Source of the DNA: Pseudomonas sp.
GTDB lineage: Bacteria; Pseudomonadota; Gammaproteobacteria; Pseudomonadales; Pseudomonadaceae
Assembly (NCBI RefSeq): GCF_002796985.1
Contig: NZ_PEKX01000007.1
Span: forward strand, 610,284-674,283
Direction: 5' to 3'
Length of the DNA stretch: 64,000 nt
Part shown: piece after piece, positions 50,270-58,429 of the stretch
How the letters are laid out: every line of letters begins with the position of its first letter
Position numbering within the stretch: the first letter of the stretch is position 1
Translations under genes and position numbers: made by a program
Notes under the pieces: model-generated
The model's input: only the letters and a program-made list of their open reading frames with translations
Database searches by the model: none
What the model was told of the DNA's origin: nothing

Positions 50270-51328
50270 TCATTGCATGTTGATGATGACGTTTTCCTGC
50301 CACATCCGCGGTAGGCGCTTGGAGGTCTCTTCCCAGGCCTTGGGGTCCTTGATCGGCTGGGCCTTGGCGTACTGCTCGTTGGGCAGCAGCTTGGCTTTCA
50401 CCTCGGCGGGCAGGGTCAGGTGCTCGGCGCGGATCGGGCGTGCGTTGCCCTTGGCCAGGTTGATCTGCCCGGCGTCGCTGAAGATGTATTCACGCGCCAG
50501 CTTGGCGGCGTTCGGGTTCTTCGCATACTTGTTGATGATGGTGGTGTAGCCGGAGATCACCGAGCCGTCGGAAGGAATCAGCACCTCGAAGCGCGACGGG
50601 TCGATCTGGTCGCGGTAGCTCAGGCCGTTGAAGTCCCAGACGATGCCGACTTCCACTTCACCCTTCTCCAGGGTGTTGATCACCGGGTTGGTCAGCGACA
50701 GGCGGCCCTGCTTGGCCAACTGGGCGAAGAACTCCAGGCCGGGCTTGATGTTCTTCTCGTCGCCGCCGTTGGCGATGGAAGCGGACAGCACGCCGTTGAC
50801 GGCCTGGGCGGCGGTGCTGACGTCACCGATGGTGACCTTGTACTTGCCCTTGAGCAGATCGGCCCAGCTGTGCGGAACGTCCTTCACCAACTGCTTGTTG
50901 ACGATGAAAGCGATGGTGCCGGTGTAGGCGAGCGCCCAGTGGCCGTCCTTGTCCTTGGCCCAATCCGGCACCTGGTCCCAGGTGCTGGGCTTGTAGGGCT
51001 GGCTGACATCCTGCTGTACGGCAATGGGACCGAAGGCGGCGCCGACGTCGCCGATGTCGGCGCTGGCGTTTTCCTTCTCGGCCTTGAACTTGGCCAGCTC
51101 CTGGGCCGAGCTCATGTCGGTGTCCATGTGCTTGAGGCCGTACTTGCTTTCCAGGTCCTTCCAGGTGTCCTTCCAGTTCGCCCAGCTGTCGGGCATGCCC
51201 ACGCTGTTGACCTGGCCTTCCTTGCGGGCGGCGGCTTCCAGCGATTGCAGATCGGCGGTGGCCGCCATGGCGAGGCCGCTGCCAAAGGCAATGGCCGATC
51301 CCAGCAATGAAGCAAGCAAGCGTTTCAT
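50270..51328 (-). CDS. Periplasmic solute-binding protein of the ABC importer
   Basis: 352 residues: signal peptide ending GSGLAMAATA, then a family 1 type binding fold (SVGMPDSWANWKD, ADIGDVGAAFGPIAV, TIAFIVNKQLVKDVPHSWADLLKG, GIVWDFNGLSYRD) similar to iron/polyamine/2-aminoethylphosphonate binding proteins. First gene of the leftward operon with AP-superfamily enzyme, two permeases, ATPase and HAD phosphatase. An organophosphorus ligand is inferred from these neighbours, not from the sequence of this protein alone. Confidence 0.88.
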   Translation of the reverse strand: MKRLLASLLGSAIAFGSGLAMAATADLQSLEAAARKEGQVNSVGMPDSWANWKDTWKDLESKYGLKHMDTDMSSAQELAKFKAEKENASADIGDVGAAFGPIAVQQDVSQPYKPSTWDQVPDWAKDKDGHWALAYTGTIAFIVNKQLVKDVPHSWADLLKGKYKVTIGDVSTAAQAVNGVLSASIANGGDEKNIKPGLEFFAQLAKQGRLSLTNPVINTLEKGEVEVGIVWDFNGLSYRDQIDPSRFEVLIPSDGSVISGYTTIINKYAKNPNAAKLAREYIFSDAGQINLAKGNARPIRAEHLTLPAEVKAKLLPNEQYAKAQPIKDPKAWEETSKRLPRMWQENVIINMQ

Positions 51329-51476
51329 TCGGTGCTCCTTCGGATGAAGTTCGGTGTTTTCAAGCGTGGTCTAGATCAGCAAGACGCAGGCCAATCTATG
51401 CAGGGCGGATGACAGTTTGATGTACGCCCCAGGCGCGCCGGCCCGGCCTTGAGCTGCCGGCGGGTCGTAGGGGAAA

Positions 51477-51519
51477 AGCGTAGACCATCGCCAACGCCTT
51501 GATCCGCCTGGTCTACGCT
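51477..51519. promoter_or_regulatory. Paired operator half-sites for the GntR/UTRA regulator
   Basis: AGCGTAGACCA (51477-51487) and its exact reverse complement TGGTCTACGCT (51509-51519), an 11-bp inverted repeat with a 21-base spacer. GTAGACCA/TGGTCTAC resembles the TGGTNTAGACCA operators of PhnF/HutC-type regulators. Confidence 0.65.
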
Positions 51520-51633
51520 GGTGTCGTTAACTGGCATGGGCGCTGCTTGCAAAGGCATTGTCACGGGACGGTCATCGGGCTTTCCTAGGATGACCGCACC
51601 CCGCAAGGGGAAGGAAATGCCCTGTTCTGGGGC

Positions 51634-51645
51634 TGGACTAGTCCA
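51634..51645. promoter_or_regulatory. Autoregulatory operator candidate before gntR
   Basis: The 12-bp perfect palindrome TGGACTAGTCCA, 14 bases before the gntR ATG; same outer TGG/CCA and size as the PhnF-type operator. Confidence 0.6.
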
Positions 51646-51659
51646 AAAGAGGGAATCGA

Positions 51660-52376
51660 ATGCGCGATACGGCGCTACCCACGGTCACGGCGATCTGCCG
51701 CGCACTCATCGAACAGATCGACAGCGGCCTGCTCAGCGCCGGCGGCAAGCTGCCGGCTGAACGCAAGCTGAGCGAACTGTTCGACACCACGCGGATCACC
51801 CTGCGCGAGGCACTGGGGCAACTGGAGGCGCAGGGGCTGATCTACCGCGAGGAACGCCGCGGCTGGTTCGTCTCGCCGCCGCGCCTGCTGTACAACCCGC
51901 TGGTGCGCAGCCACTACCACGCGATGGTGGAAGGGCAGGGGCGGGTGCCGGCGACCGAGGTGCTGTCGGCGCGGCAGATTCCTGCCAGCGCGGCGATCTG
52001 CGAACTGCTGGAGCTGCCGGCGCTGTCCAGCGTCTACCAGATTCGCCGGGTGCGGCGGATCGACGGGCGGTTGGTGCTCTATGTCGAGCATTACCTCAAC
52101 CCGGCGTACTTCCCCGGGATTCTCGACAGCGACCTGACCTGTTCACTCACTGAGCTGTATGCCAGCCGCTATGACATCCGCTACGGCCGCGTGCGCTTCG
52201 ACATGGTGCCCACCGCCCTGCATGGTGAGGCGGCCAGCGTACTGCGCGTCGCCGAGGGCAGCCCGGCGCTGCGCATCACCCGCATCAACGGCGACCAGCA
52301 TGGGCGCATCATCGATTGCGACCTGGAGTTCTGGCGGCACGATGCGATTCATGTGAGCGTGGAAGTGCCGGATTGA
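51660..52376 (+). CDS. GntR-family regulator with UTRA domain (PhnF/HutC subfamily)
   Basis: 238 residues: GntR winged helix (about residues 8-75, AGGKLPAERKLSELFDTTRITLREALGQL) and a UTRA chorismate-lyase-like effector domain (about 95-235, with YQIRRVRRIDGRLVLYVEHYLNP). PhnF and PhnR of this subfamily control phosphonate and phosphate-linked uptake. Divergent from the importer operon, with matching dyads in the shared promoter region, so it almost certainly regulates it. Effector unknown. Confidence 0.9.
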   Translation: MRDTALPTVTAICRALIEQIDSGLLSAGGKLPAERKLSELFDTTRITLREALGQLEAQGLIYREERRGWFVSPPRLLYNPLVRSHYHAMVEGQGRVPATEVLSARQIPASAAICELLELPALSSVYQIRRVRRIDGRLVLYVEHYLNPAYFPGILDSDLTCSLTELYASRYDIRYGRVRFDMVPTALHGEAASVLRVAEGSPALRITRINGDQHGRIIDCDLEFWRHDAIHVSVEVPD

Positions 52377-52400
52377 GCCGCTACCGCTGAACCCGACGTA

Positions 52401-52535
52401 TAGGAGCGAGCTTGCTCGCGAACAGCCCAACGACGTCACTGCCGGTTTACACCCTCTCCCTAACCCTCTCCTTTCAGGGAGAGGGCGTATCAGGCAACTC
52501 CGACGCTTCACGATTCGCGAGCAAGCTCGCTCCTA
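52401..52535. repeat. REP/BIME-type palindromic repeat 3 with a nested second repeat
   Basis: TAGGAGCGAGCTTGCTCGCG (52401) and inverted TTCGCGAGCAAGCTCGCTCC (52514) enclose 91 bases that contain a different palindromic repeat, ACCCTCTCCCTAACCCTCTC with GGGAGAGGG (about 52450-52487), a sequence type also dispersed in pseudomonad genomes. Confidence 0.8.
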
Positions 52536-52553
52536 CGAAAAACACATTCCCCT

Positions 52554-52955
52554 TCACCGATCCGGATTCCATTCCGGATAGGCCGGAATCCCTTCCTGTG
52601 CCAGCCAGGGGCGGTCATGGGATACCCAGATATGCCGCGCCGGCCGCACGCCCGGGTCGTCGTCAAGGCTGGCCACGCGGACGATGACGTGAGGCTGGCC
52701 GTCGCGCTCGGCGATCAACTGCGTTCCACAGCGCGGGCAGAACTTGCGCAGCTTGCCGGGCGACGACTCATACGCCGCCACCTTGTCCGCGCCGCGGGTC
52801 CAGCGGAAGTGCTCGCGCATCACCCCGGCGGTGCTGGCGAAGGCCGCCGCGTGGGCCTTCTGGCAGGTTCGGCAGTGACAGTGGCCGATCGGCATGTCCA
52901 GGCCATCGATCTCATAGCCGATATCGCCGCACAGGCAGCTTCCGTTGAAGGGCAT
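52554..52955 (-). CDS. GFA/CENP-V family zinc protein (glutathione-dependent formaldehyde-activating type)
   Basis: 133 residues with the two-zinc cysteine pattern of the GFA fold: SCLCG, HCHCRTC, FCPRCGTQL. Family members include Gfa, which speeds formation of S-hydroxymethylglutathione, but most are of unknown function, and no formaldehyde dehydrogenase is adjacent. Transcribed leftward toward REP repeat 3 and separated from apeB by its terminator. Confidence 0.87.
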   Translation of the reverse strand: MPFNGSCLCGDIGYEIDGLDMPIGHCHCRTCQKAHAAAFASTAGVMREHFRWTRGADKVAAYESSPGKLRKFCPRCGTQLIAERDGQPHVIVRVASLDDDPGVRPARHIWVSHDRPWLAQEGIPAYPEWNPDR

Positions 52956-52995
52956 GGCGGGCTCTCCTCGAAGACTCTCCAGAATGACTCTTCAC

Positions 52996-53022
52996 AAAAA
53001 AAAGCCCGGCGGGTGCCGGGCG
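52996..53022 (-). terminator. Terminator of the M18 aminopeptidase gene
   Basis: On the minus strand CGCCCGGCACCCGCCGGGC followed by eight T residues, starting seven bases after the apeB stop. Confidence 0.85.
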
Positions 53023-53028
53023 TTCGGG

Positions 53029-54318
53029 TCAGGGCAGGTCGGCGCTGTCGTAGAAGGCGCTGAGTACCTTGGCCAGGTAGTGCAGGTCCTGGCTGCCGGC
53101 CAGCTCGCGGATGGAGTGCATGGCGAAGGTCGGCAGGCCGATGTCCACGGTGCGCACGCCGATCTGGCTGGCGGTGATCGGGCCGATGGTGGAGCCGCAA
53201 CCCATGTCGCTACGGGTCACGAAGCTCTGCACCGGCACTTCGTTTTCCAGGCACAGGTGGCGGAAGAAACCGGCAGTCTCGCTGCTGGTGGCGTAGCGCT
53301 GGTTGCTGTTGATCTTGATCACCGGGCCGCCGTTGAGCTTGGGGCCATGGTTGCCGTCGTGCTTGTCGGCGTAGTTCGGGTGCACGCCGTGGGCGTTGTC
53401 GGCGGAGACCAGCAGCGAGCGCTGAACGGTGCGGGTGAAGGCATCGCCCTCGGGCAGCACGCGGCGCAACACCTGCTCCAGGAACGGGCCGTCGGCGCCA
53501 CAGGCGGAGCAGGAGCCGACTTCTTCGTGGTCGGTGCAGACCAGCACGCCGCTCTGCTCATCGTTGCTGCCCAGCAGGGCCTGCAGGCCGGCGAAGCAGG
53601 ACAGCAGATTGTCCAGGCGGGCGCCGGCGATGAACGCCTGGTCCAGGCCGATCACGGCGGCGCGCTGGGTGTCGTAGAAACTCAGCTCGTAGTCAAGAAC
53701 GGCGTCGGCGGTGATGCCGTGCTCCAGCTGCAACTGTTCGCCGAGCAGGTCGCGGAAGTCACGGGTCGTGCCAGCGGCGACCTGGGCGAGGATCGGTGGC
53801 AATTCGGTCTGCGCGTTGATTGACCAGCCCATGTTCGCTTCGCGGTTGAGGTGGATCGCCAGGTTCGGGATCACCGCGATAGGCGCCCGGAAGTCGATCA
53901 GCTTGCTCTCGACCTTGCCGGCCAGGCGGAAGGTGACGCGGCCGGCCAGGGACAGGTCGCGGTCGAACCAGGGGGCGAACAGCGCACCGCCGTAGACTTC
54001 GACACCCAGCTGCCAGTAGCCGTTGCGCACCAGCTCGGGGTTGGGCTTGACGCGCAGGCACGGGCTGTCAGTGTGTGCGCCGACCAGGCGCAGGCCGTTC
54101 TCCAGCAGCGGCGCGGTGCCGAGCTTGAAGGCGATCAGCGAGGAGTCGTTGCGGGTGACGTAGTAGCGGCCACCGGCTTCGGTGCGCCACGCGTCGCGCT
54201 CGTCCAGGCGCTGGTAGCCAGCCTCTTCGAGGCGGCGGGCGAGGGCCTGGGTGGCGTGGAAGGGGGTGGGGGAGGCCGCGAGGAAATCGATCAGGCCCTG
54301 GTTGAGTTCTGTACGCAT
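53029..54318 (-). CDS. apeB: M18 family aspartyl-type aminopeptidase
   Basis: 429 residues, full length. Di-metal aminopeptidase removing N-terminal residues, often acidic ones. Metal and catalytic motifs: GAHTDSPCLRVKP (His/Asp), DHEEVGS (Glu pair), SADNAHGVHPNY, and a terminal MHSIRELAG with histidine. Forms dodecamers in related species. Alone in its transcription unit between a terminator and REP repeat 4. Confidence 0.94.
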   Translation of the reverse strand: MRTELNQGLIDFLAASPTPFHATQALARRLEEAGYQRLDERDAWRTEAGGRYYVTRNDSSLIAFKLGTAPLLENGLRLVGAHTDSPCLRVKPNPELVRNGYWQLGVEVYGGALFAPWFDRDLSLAGRVTFRLAGKVESKLIDFRAPIAVIPNLAIHLNREANMGWSINAQTELPPILAQVAAGTTRDFRDLLGEQLQLEHGITADAVLDYELSFYDTQRAAVIGLDQAFIAGARLDNLLSCFAGLQALLGSNDEQSGVLVCTDHEEVGSCSACGADGPFLEQVLRRVLPEGDAFTRTVQRSLLVSADNAHGVHPNYADKHDGNHGPKLNGGPVIKINSNQRYATSSETAGFFRHLCLENEVPVQSFVTRSDMGCGSTIGPITASQIGVRTVDIGLPTFAMHSIRELAGSQDLHYLAKVLSAFYDSADLP

Positions 54319-54415
54319 GGGTAACTCCGGACAGCGAATGGCCGGAAGTTTAACGTAAATGCGCGAATCCGCGGCCCGTTCAGGCGCGCCATTGCGCGCC
54401 CGCGCAGAAGCCCTT

Positions 54416-54493
54416 GTAGGAGCGAGCTTGCTCGCGAATGGATTCAGCCGGCGACATTGGTGCCGGGAGGTTCGCGAGCAAGCTCGCTCCTAC
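54416..54493. repeat. REP/BIME-type palindromic repeat 4
   Basis: A symmetric pair, GTAGGAGCGAGCTTGCTCGC (54416) and its reverse complement ending TCGCTCCTAC (54493), separated by 32 bases. Lies between apeB and rluA. Confidence 0.88.
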
Positions 54494-54507
54494 AACAGCC
54501 GAAGGCG

Positions 54508-55143
54508 TCAGAACGGCGCAGGAGACTCGAAGCGCAGGCGCTCGCCGGTCTGCGGGTGGGTCAGACTGAGCATGCAGGCGTGCAGGCACAGGCGGTCGCG
54601 CAGTTCCAGCGCTTCACCTTCGGCATACAGGCGATCGCCAAGCAGCGGATGGCCGATGCTCAGCATGTGCACGCGCAGTTGGTGCGAGCGGCCGGTGATC
54701 GGCGTGAGCTCGACTCGGCTCCAGTTGCCGTGGCGCTCCATGACGCGCCAGAAGGTCAGCGCGTGGCGGCCCTGTTCGAAGTCCACCACATGGCGCGGCT
54801 TGGTCGGCGGGTCGTAGCGCAGCGGTGCTTCGATACGGCCGCTGTCCAGTTCCGGCTCGCCCCAGCACAAAGCGGCGTAGGCCTTCTCGGTCTCGCGGTC
54901 GTGGAACTGGCGGGACAGCTCGCGGTGGCTGTCGGCGTCGCGGGCCAGCACGATCAGGCCGGAGGTTTCCCAGTCCAGGCGGTGGACGATGCGCGCTTCC
55001 GGGTAGCCGTTTTCCTGCAGGCGGGTGATCAGGCAGTCCTTGTTGTCGTCCGCGCGACCGGGCACGGAGAGCAGCAGGGTGGGCTTGTTCACCACCAGCA
55101 GGGCGGCATCCTCATGGACGAATTCGATCTGGGAAAGCGGCAT
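54508..55143 (-). CDS. rluA: RluA-family pseudouridine synthase
   Basis: 211 residues from ATG 55143 (MPLSQIEFVHEDAALLVVNKP), the size of E. coli RluA, with no S4 domain. The catalytic aspartate is in HRLDWETSGLI. RluA modifies U746 of 23S rRNA and U32 of some tRNAs; its short length and position next to minE, as in other pseudomonads, support this subtype. Upstream in-frame codons run into the terminator and are excluded. Confidence 0.9.
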   Translation of the reverse strand: MPLSQIEFVHEDAALLVVNKPTLLLSVPGRADDNKDCLITRLQENGYPEARIVHRLDWETSGLIVLARDADSHRELSRQFHDRETEKAYAALCWGEPELDSGRIEAPLRYDPPTKPRHVVDFEQGRHALTFWRVMERHGNWSRVELTPITGRSHQLRVHMLSIGHPLLGDRLYAEGEALELRDRLCLHACMLSLTHPQTGERLRFESPAPF

Positions 55144-55186
55144 GGAAACTCGTGCGCCATTGCGCGAAAAGTGAGAGACAGAAACG

Positions 55187-55212
55187 CCTGCGGCGGCCAA
55201 GGCCGCCGCAGG
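55187..55212 (-). terminator. Terminator of the minCDE operon
   Basis: A 12-bp perfect stem CCTGCGGCGGCC / GGCCGCCGCAGG with a 2-base centre, 15 bases after minE; on the minus strand it is followed by CGTTTCTGTC. Confidence 0.65.
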
Positions 55213-55227
55213 TTCACCACCGCCGTA

Positions 55228-55482
55228 TCAACGTTCCGGCAGGGTGATGTTGAGTTCCAGGATCGAACAGCTGCCCTGGTTGGCCAGCTCGACCTGAATC
55301 TGCTCCTGGTCGATGGGCACATATTTGCGAATCACTTCCAGCAGGTCTTTCTGCAGCTGCGGAAGGTAATCCGGTTGCGAACGGTTGCCGCGCTCATGGG
55401 CGACGATGATCTGGAGTCTTTCTTTCGCGATGGAGGCGCTGTTTTGCGGCTTCCGGCTGCGGAAGAAATCTAAAAGGCTCAT
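55228..55482 (-). CDS. minE: Cell division topological specificity factor MinE
   Basis: 84 residues. The N-terminal amphipathic membrane-targeting helix MSLLDFFRSRK is followed by the MinD-activating segment (SIAKERLQIIVAHER) and the dimerisation domain. Stimulates MinD ATPase and drives Min oscillation, keeping division at mid-cell. Overlaps minD by four bases. Confidence 0.97.
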   Translation of the reverse strand: MSLLDFFRSRKPQNSASIAKERLQIIVAHERGNRSQPDYLPQLQKDLLEVIRKYVPIDQEQIQVELANQGSCSILELNITLPER

Positions 55483-56294
55483 TCACGTCCTCCGAACAGT
55501 CGTTGCAGGAATCCTTTCTTCTGCACGTCGAGGAAACGGTGGGGCATTTCTTTGCCCAGCAGTCGCTCGACGGCGTCGCTGTACGCCTGGCCGGCATCGC
55601 TTTCTTCGTCGAGGATGACCGGTACGCCCTGGTTGGATGCCTTGAGCACCGCCTGGGATTCCGGGATCACGCCGAGCAGACGGATGGCCAGGATTTCCTC
55701 GACGTCCTCGACGCCGAGCATTTCGCCCTTGGTGACGCGCTCCGGGTTGTAGCGGGTCAGCAACAGGTGTTCCTTGATCGCGCCTTCGCCTTTCTCGGCG
55801 CGGGCGGACTTGCTCGCCAGCAGGCCGAGCATGCGGTCGGAGTCACGGACCGAGGAAACTTCCGGGTTGGTCACGACAATCGCCTCGTCGGCGTAGTACA
55901 TGGCCAGGTGGGCACCTTTCTCGATGCCGGCCGGGGAGTCGCAGATGACATAGTCGAAGGACTGCTTGAGCTCTTCGATGACCTTGCCGACGCCTTCCTG
56001 GGTGAGAGCGTCCTTGTCGCGGGTCTGGCTGGCGGCCAGCACGAACAGGTTCTCGAGGCGCTTGTCCTTGATCAGGGCCTGGGTCAGGGTCGCTTCGCCG
56101 TTGATGACGTTGACGAAGTCGTAAACCACGCGGCGTTCGCAGCCCATGATCAGGTCGAGGTTACGCAGGCCTACGTCGAAGTCGACGATGACGGTCTTGT
56201 GGCCGCGCAGGGCCAGGCCGGTGCCGATGGCTGCGCTGGTGGTGGTTTTACCGACGCCACCCTTACCGGAAGTGACTACGAGGATCTTGGCCAA
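55479..56294 (-). CDS. minD: Septum site-determining ATPase MinD
   Basis: 271 residues. Deviant Walker A GKGGVGKTT at about residues 10-18, Walker B region VIVDFDVGLRNLDL, and a C-terminal membrane-targeting helix (KKGFLQRLFGG). Recruits MinC and MinE to the membrane. Second gene of minCDE, 61 bases after minC. Confidence 0.97.
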   Translation of the reverse strand: MAKILVVTSGKGGVGKTTTSAAIGTGLALRGHKTVIVDFDVGLRNLDLIMGCERRVVYDFVNVINGEATLTQALIKDKRLENLFVLAASQTRDKDALTQEGVGKVIEELKQSFDYVICDSPAGIEKGAHLAMYYADEAIVVTNPEVSSVRDSDRMLGLLASKSARAEKGEGAIKEHLLLTRYNPERVTKGEMLGVEDVEEILAIRLLGVIPESQAVLKASNQGVPVILDEESDAGQAYSDAVERLLGKEMPHRFLDVQKKGFLQRLFGGRE

Positions 56295-56355
56295 GGTGAT
56301 TCACCCCAAAGAAAAAACGAAGAATTCTGGTCACTTAATTTCGCGGCAGTATCCG

Positions 56356-57306
56356 TTAAAGGCGGGTGATGTTCAACACGTCACCCGACAGGCTGACATG
56401 CACCGCCTGCCCCCATTGCGGACTGCGCCGAAGGTCTTCGGCGACCTTGTAATTACCCGCGATGGACACGAGTTCCGCGGCCAGTTGCTGGCAGAAAATC
56501 CGTGCGCTGGTATCGCCCTTGACGCCGGCCAGGGCGCGACCACGCATGGGACCGTACACATGGATGTTGCCGTCGGCGAGAAGTTCCGCACCCGGGCTGA
56601 CCGGGGCGAGCACAATCAGGTCGCCACCGGCGGCGTAGATCTGCACGCCGCCGCGTACCGGGGTGGTGACCAGCTTGGTCGGCCGGACGACCGGTACCGG
56701 TGGCTCGGCAGGCTTTTCCGGAACAGCTTCCGGCGCGGCGTCCTGTTGGGCGGCTTCCTGCGCTTCGGCGGTTGGCTCGGCGCTCGCCTCGGCCGGCGCC
56801 TCGTGCTTGGTCTCGGCGGGCTGCTCAGCCGGTTTCTCGGCCTGCACGCCAGCGCCGGCGGCCTGCTCGACCACCTTCTCAGAGAGTTTCTCGCCACGCG
56901 GGCGGCGCACCGGCGCGGCGCCGGTCACCTGCGGGACGGCGTCCTTGGCCTCGACCACGCGCTCGCGAGAGGAGCCGGACGGCGGCAGCACCGGGATGTC
57001 GAACATGGTGGCCAGGCGGATGTCTTCTTCGCGGCTGGCGCGGATGGCCAGGGTGCGCAGGCCATGGCGGCGGCAGATGTCCAGCACGCCTTGCAGGTCG
57101 AGCTGGCCTTCGCCGTCGGGCAGTTTGTCCAGCGCCAGCACCAGCGGGGTGTCGCGGAAGAAATTGGGCGCCTGGGCGACCTTCTGGGCGAGCTGGCGAT
57201 CCAGGCGCGGCAGGTCATTGTGGGCCAGTTCCAGAACGGTGACGGCCAGCATGCTGCCCTTGAGCTGGAATACGGGATCGTGGTCGAGAAGGTCAGCTTG
57301 GCTCAT
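56356..57306 (-). CDS. minC: Septum site-determining protein MinC with an extended linker
   Basis: 316 residues, longer than MinC of P. aeruginosa or E. coli (roughly 230-265). The N-terminal FtsZ-inhibiting domain (about 1-110) and the C-terminal beta-helix domain that binds MinD (about 210-316, with GGVQIYAAGGDLIVLAPVSPGAE, ending DVLNITRL) are intact. Between them is a linker of roughly 85 residues rich in Ala, Glu and Pro (EKPAEQPAETKHEAPAEASA). Inhibits Z-ring formation away from mid-cell. Confidence 0.95.
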   Translation of the reverse strand: MSQADLLDHDPVFQLKGSMLAVTVLELAHNDLPRLDRQLAQKVAQAPNFFRDTPLVLALDKLPDGEGQLDLQGVLDICRRHGLRTLAIRASREEDIRLATMFDIPVLPPSGSSRERVVEAKDAVPQVTGAAPVRRPRGEKLSEKVVEQAAGAGVQAEKPAEQPAETKHEAPAEASAEPTAEAQEAAQQDAAPEAVPEKPAEPPVPVVRPTKLVTTPVRGGVQIYAAGGDLIVLAPVSPGAELLADGNIHVYGPMRGRALAGVKGDTSARIFCQQLAAELVSIAGNYKVAEDLRRSPQWGQAVHVSLSGDVLNITRL

Positions 57307-57450
57307 GGTCGGACTGCGTCATCAAATGGGTTGGACTTATAGCGGACCGCCCCGGTAGCCGCAAGCGTGGCCGATGGCTAGGCCACACAGGAAGCGCCGC
57401 GCGTGTCGGCAAGGTAGAATGTCGGGCTTCGATCGTGACCGGAAAGTTCC

Positions 57451-58383
57451 ATGGACCGCCCCACCTTTCGCCGTGAGTTCCTCCATCCCCGCCACTGGCC
57501 GCTCTGGCTCGGCCTTGGCGTGCTGTGGCTGGTGGTCCAGTTGCCCTACCCGGCGTTGCTCGGCCTGGGACGCGCCCTGGGCGCGTTGATGTACCGCGCG
57601 GTGGGGAGTCGCCGGGCGATTGCTGCACGCAACCTGGAGTTGTGCTTCCCGGAGCTGTCCGCTGCCGAGCGCAAGCGCCTGCTCAAGGAAAACTTCGCCT
57701 CCACTGGCATCGCCTTCTTCGAGATGGCCATGAGTTGGTGGTGGCCGAAGGCGCGCCTGGCCAGGCTTGCCCACATCGAGGGCATCGAGCATCTGAAGAA
57801 GGCCGAGGCTGAAGGCAAGGGCGTGATCCTCATGGCCATGCACTTCACCACCCTGGAGATCGGCGCGGCGCTGCTGGGCCAGGTACAGACCATCGATGGC
57901 ATGTACCGCGAACACGACAACCCGGTGTTCGATTTCGTCCAGCGTACTGGCCGCGAGCGACACAACGCCGACGCCACCGCCATCGAGCGCGAAGACGTAC
58001 GCGCCATGCTCAAGGTGCTGCGCGCCGGACGGGCCATCTGGTATGCGCCGGACCAGGACTACGGCGCCAAGCAGAGCCTGTTCGTGCCGCTGTTCGGCAT
58101 CCAGGCCGCCACCGTCACCGCCACCACCAAGTTCGCCCGCCTGGGCCGTGCGCTGGTGCTGCCGTTCACCCAGTCGCGCCTGGCCGATGGTTCCGGCTAC
58201 CGCCTGACCATCCACCCGCCGCTGGAAGACTTCCCCGGCGAGAGTGAAGAGGCCGACTGCATCCGCATCAACCAGTGGGTGGAGAGCGAGATCCGCCGCC
58301 AGCCCGAGCAGTACCTCTGGGCGCACCGCCGCTTCAAGAGCCGCCCCGAGGGCGAGCCCAAGCTCTACGACAAGAAGAAGTAG
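57451..58383 (+). CDS. lpxL: Lipid A lauroyl-type acyltransferase (LpxL/HtrB family)
   Basis: 310 residues with one N-terminal membrane helix (WPLWLGLGVLWLVVQLPYPALLG region) and the LPLAT active-site motif HX4E in AMHFTTLE near residue 132. Adds a secondary acyl chain to lipid A at the inner membrane. P. aeruginosa has two HtrB paralogues of distinct position specificity; synteny beside minC points to the HtrB2 type. Divergent from minC. Confidence 0.92.
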   Translation: MDRPTFRREFLHPRHWPLWLGLGVLWLVVQLPYPALLGLGRALGALMYRAVGSRRAIAARNLELCFPELSAAERKRLLKENFASTGIAFFEMAMSWWWPKARLARLAHIEGIEHLKKAEAEGKGVILMAMHFTTLEIGAALLGQVQTIDGMYREHDNPVFDFVQRTGRERHNADATAIEREDVRAMLKVLRAGRAIWYAPDQDYGAKQSLFVPLFGIQAATVTATTKFARLGRALVLPFTQSRLADGSGYRLTIHPPLEDFPGESEEADCIRINQWVESEIRRQPEQYLWAHRRFKSRPEGEPKLYDKKK

Positions 58384-58429
58384 TGCGTTGGCGGGCTACG
58401 CTGGAATCGACGAGATAAGGACTTCTGCC

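Larger units (their letters stand above)
51329..51659. other. 331-base divergent regulatory region
   Basis: Lies between the binding-protein gene (leftward) and gntR (rightward). No gene is visible. Contains the paired operator sites annotated separately and the promoters of both units. Confidence 0.6.

Noticed and set aside
52440..52490. CRISPR-like repetition of CCCTCTCCCTAACCCTCTCC
   Set aside because: A single palindromic dispersed repeat without spacers or cas genes.
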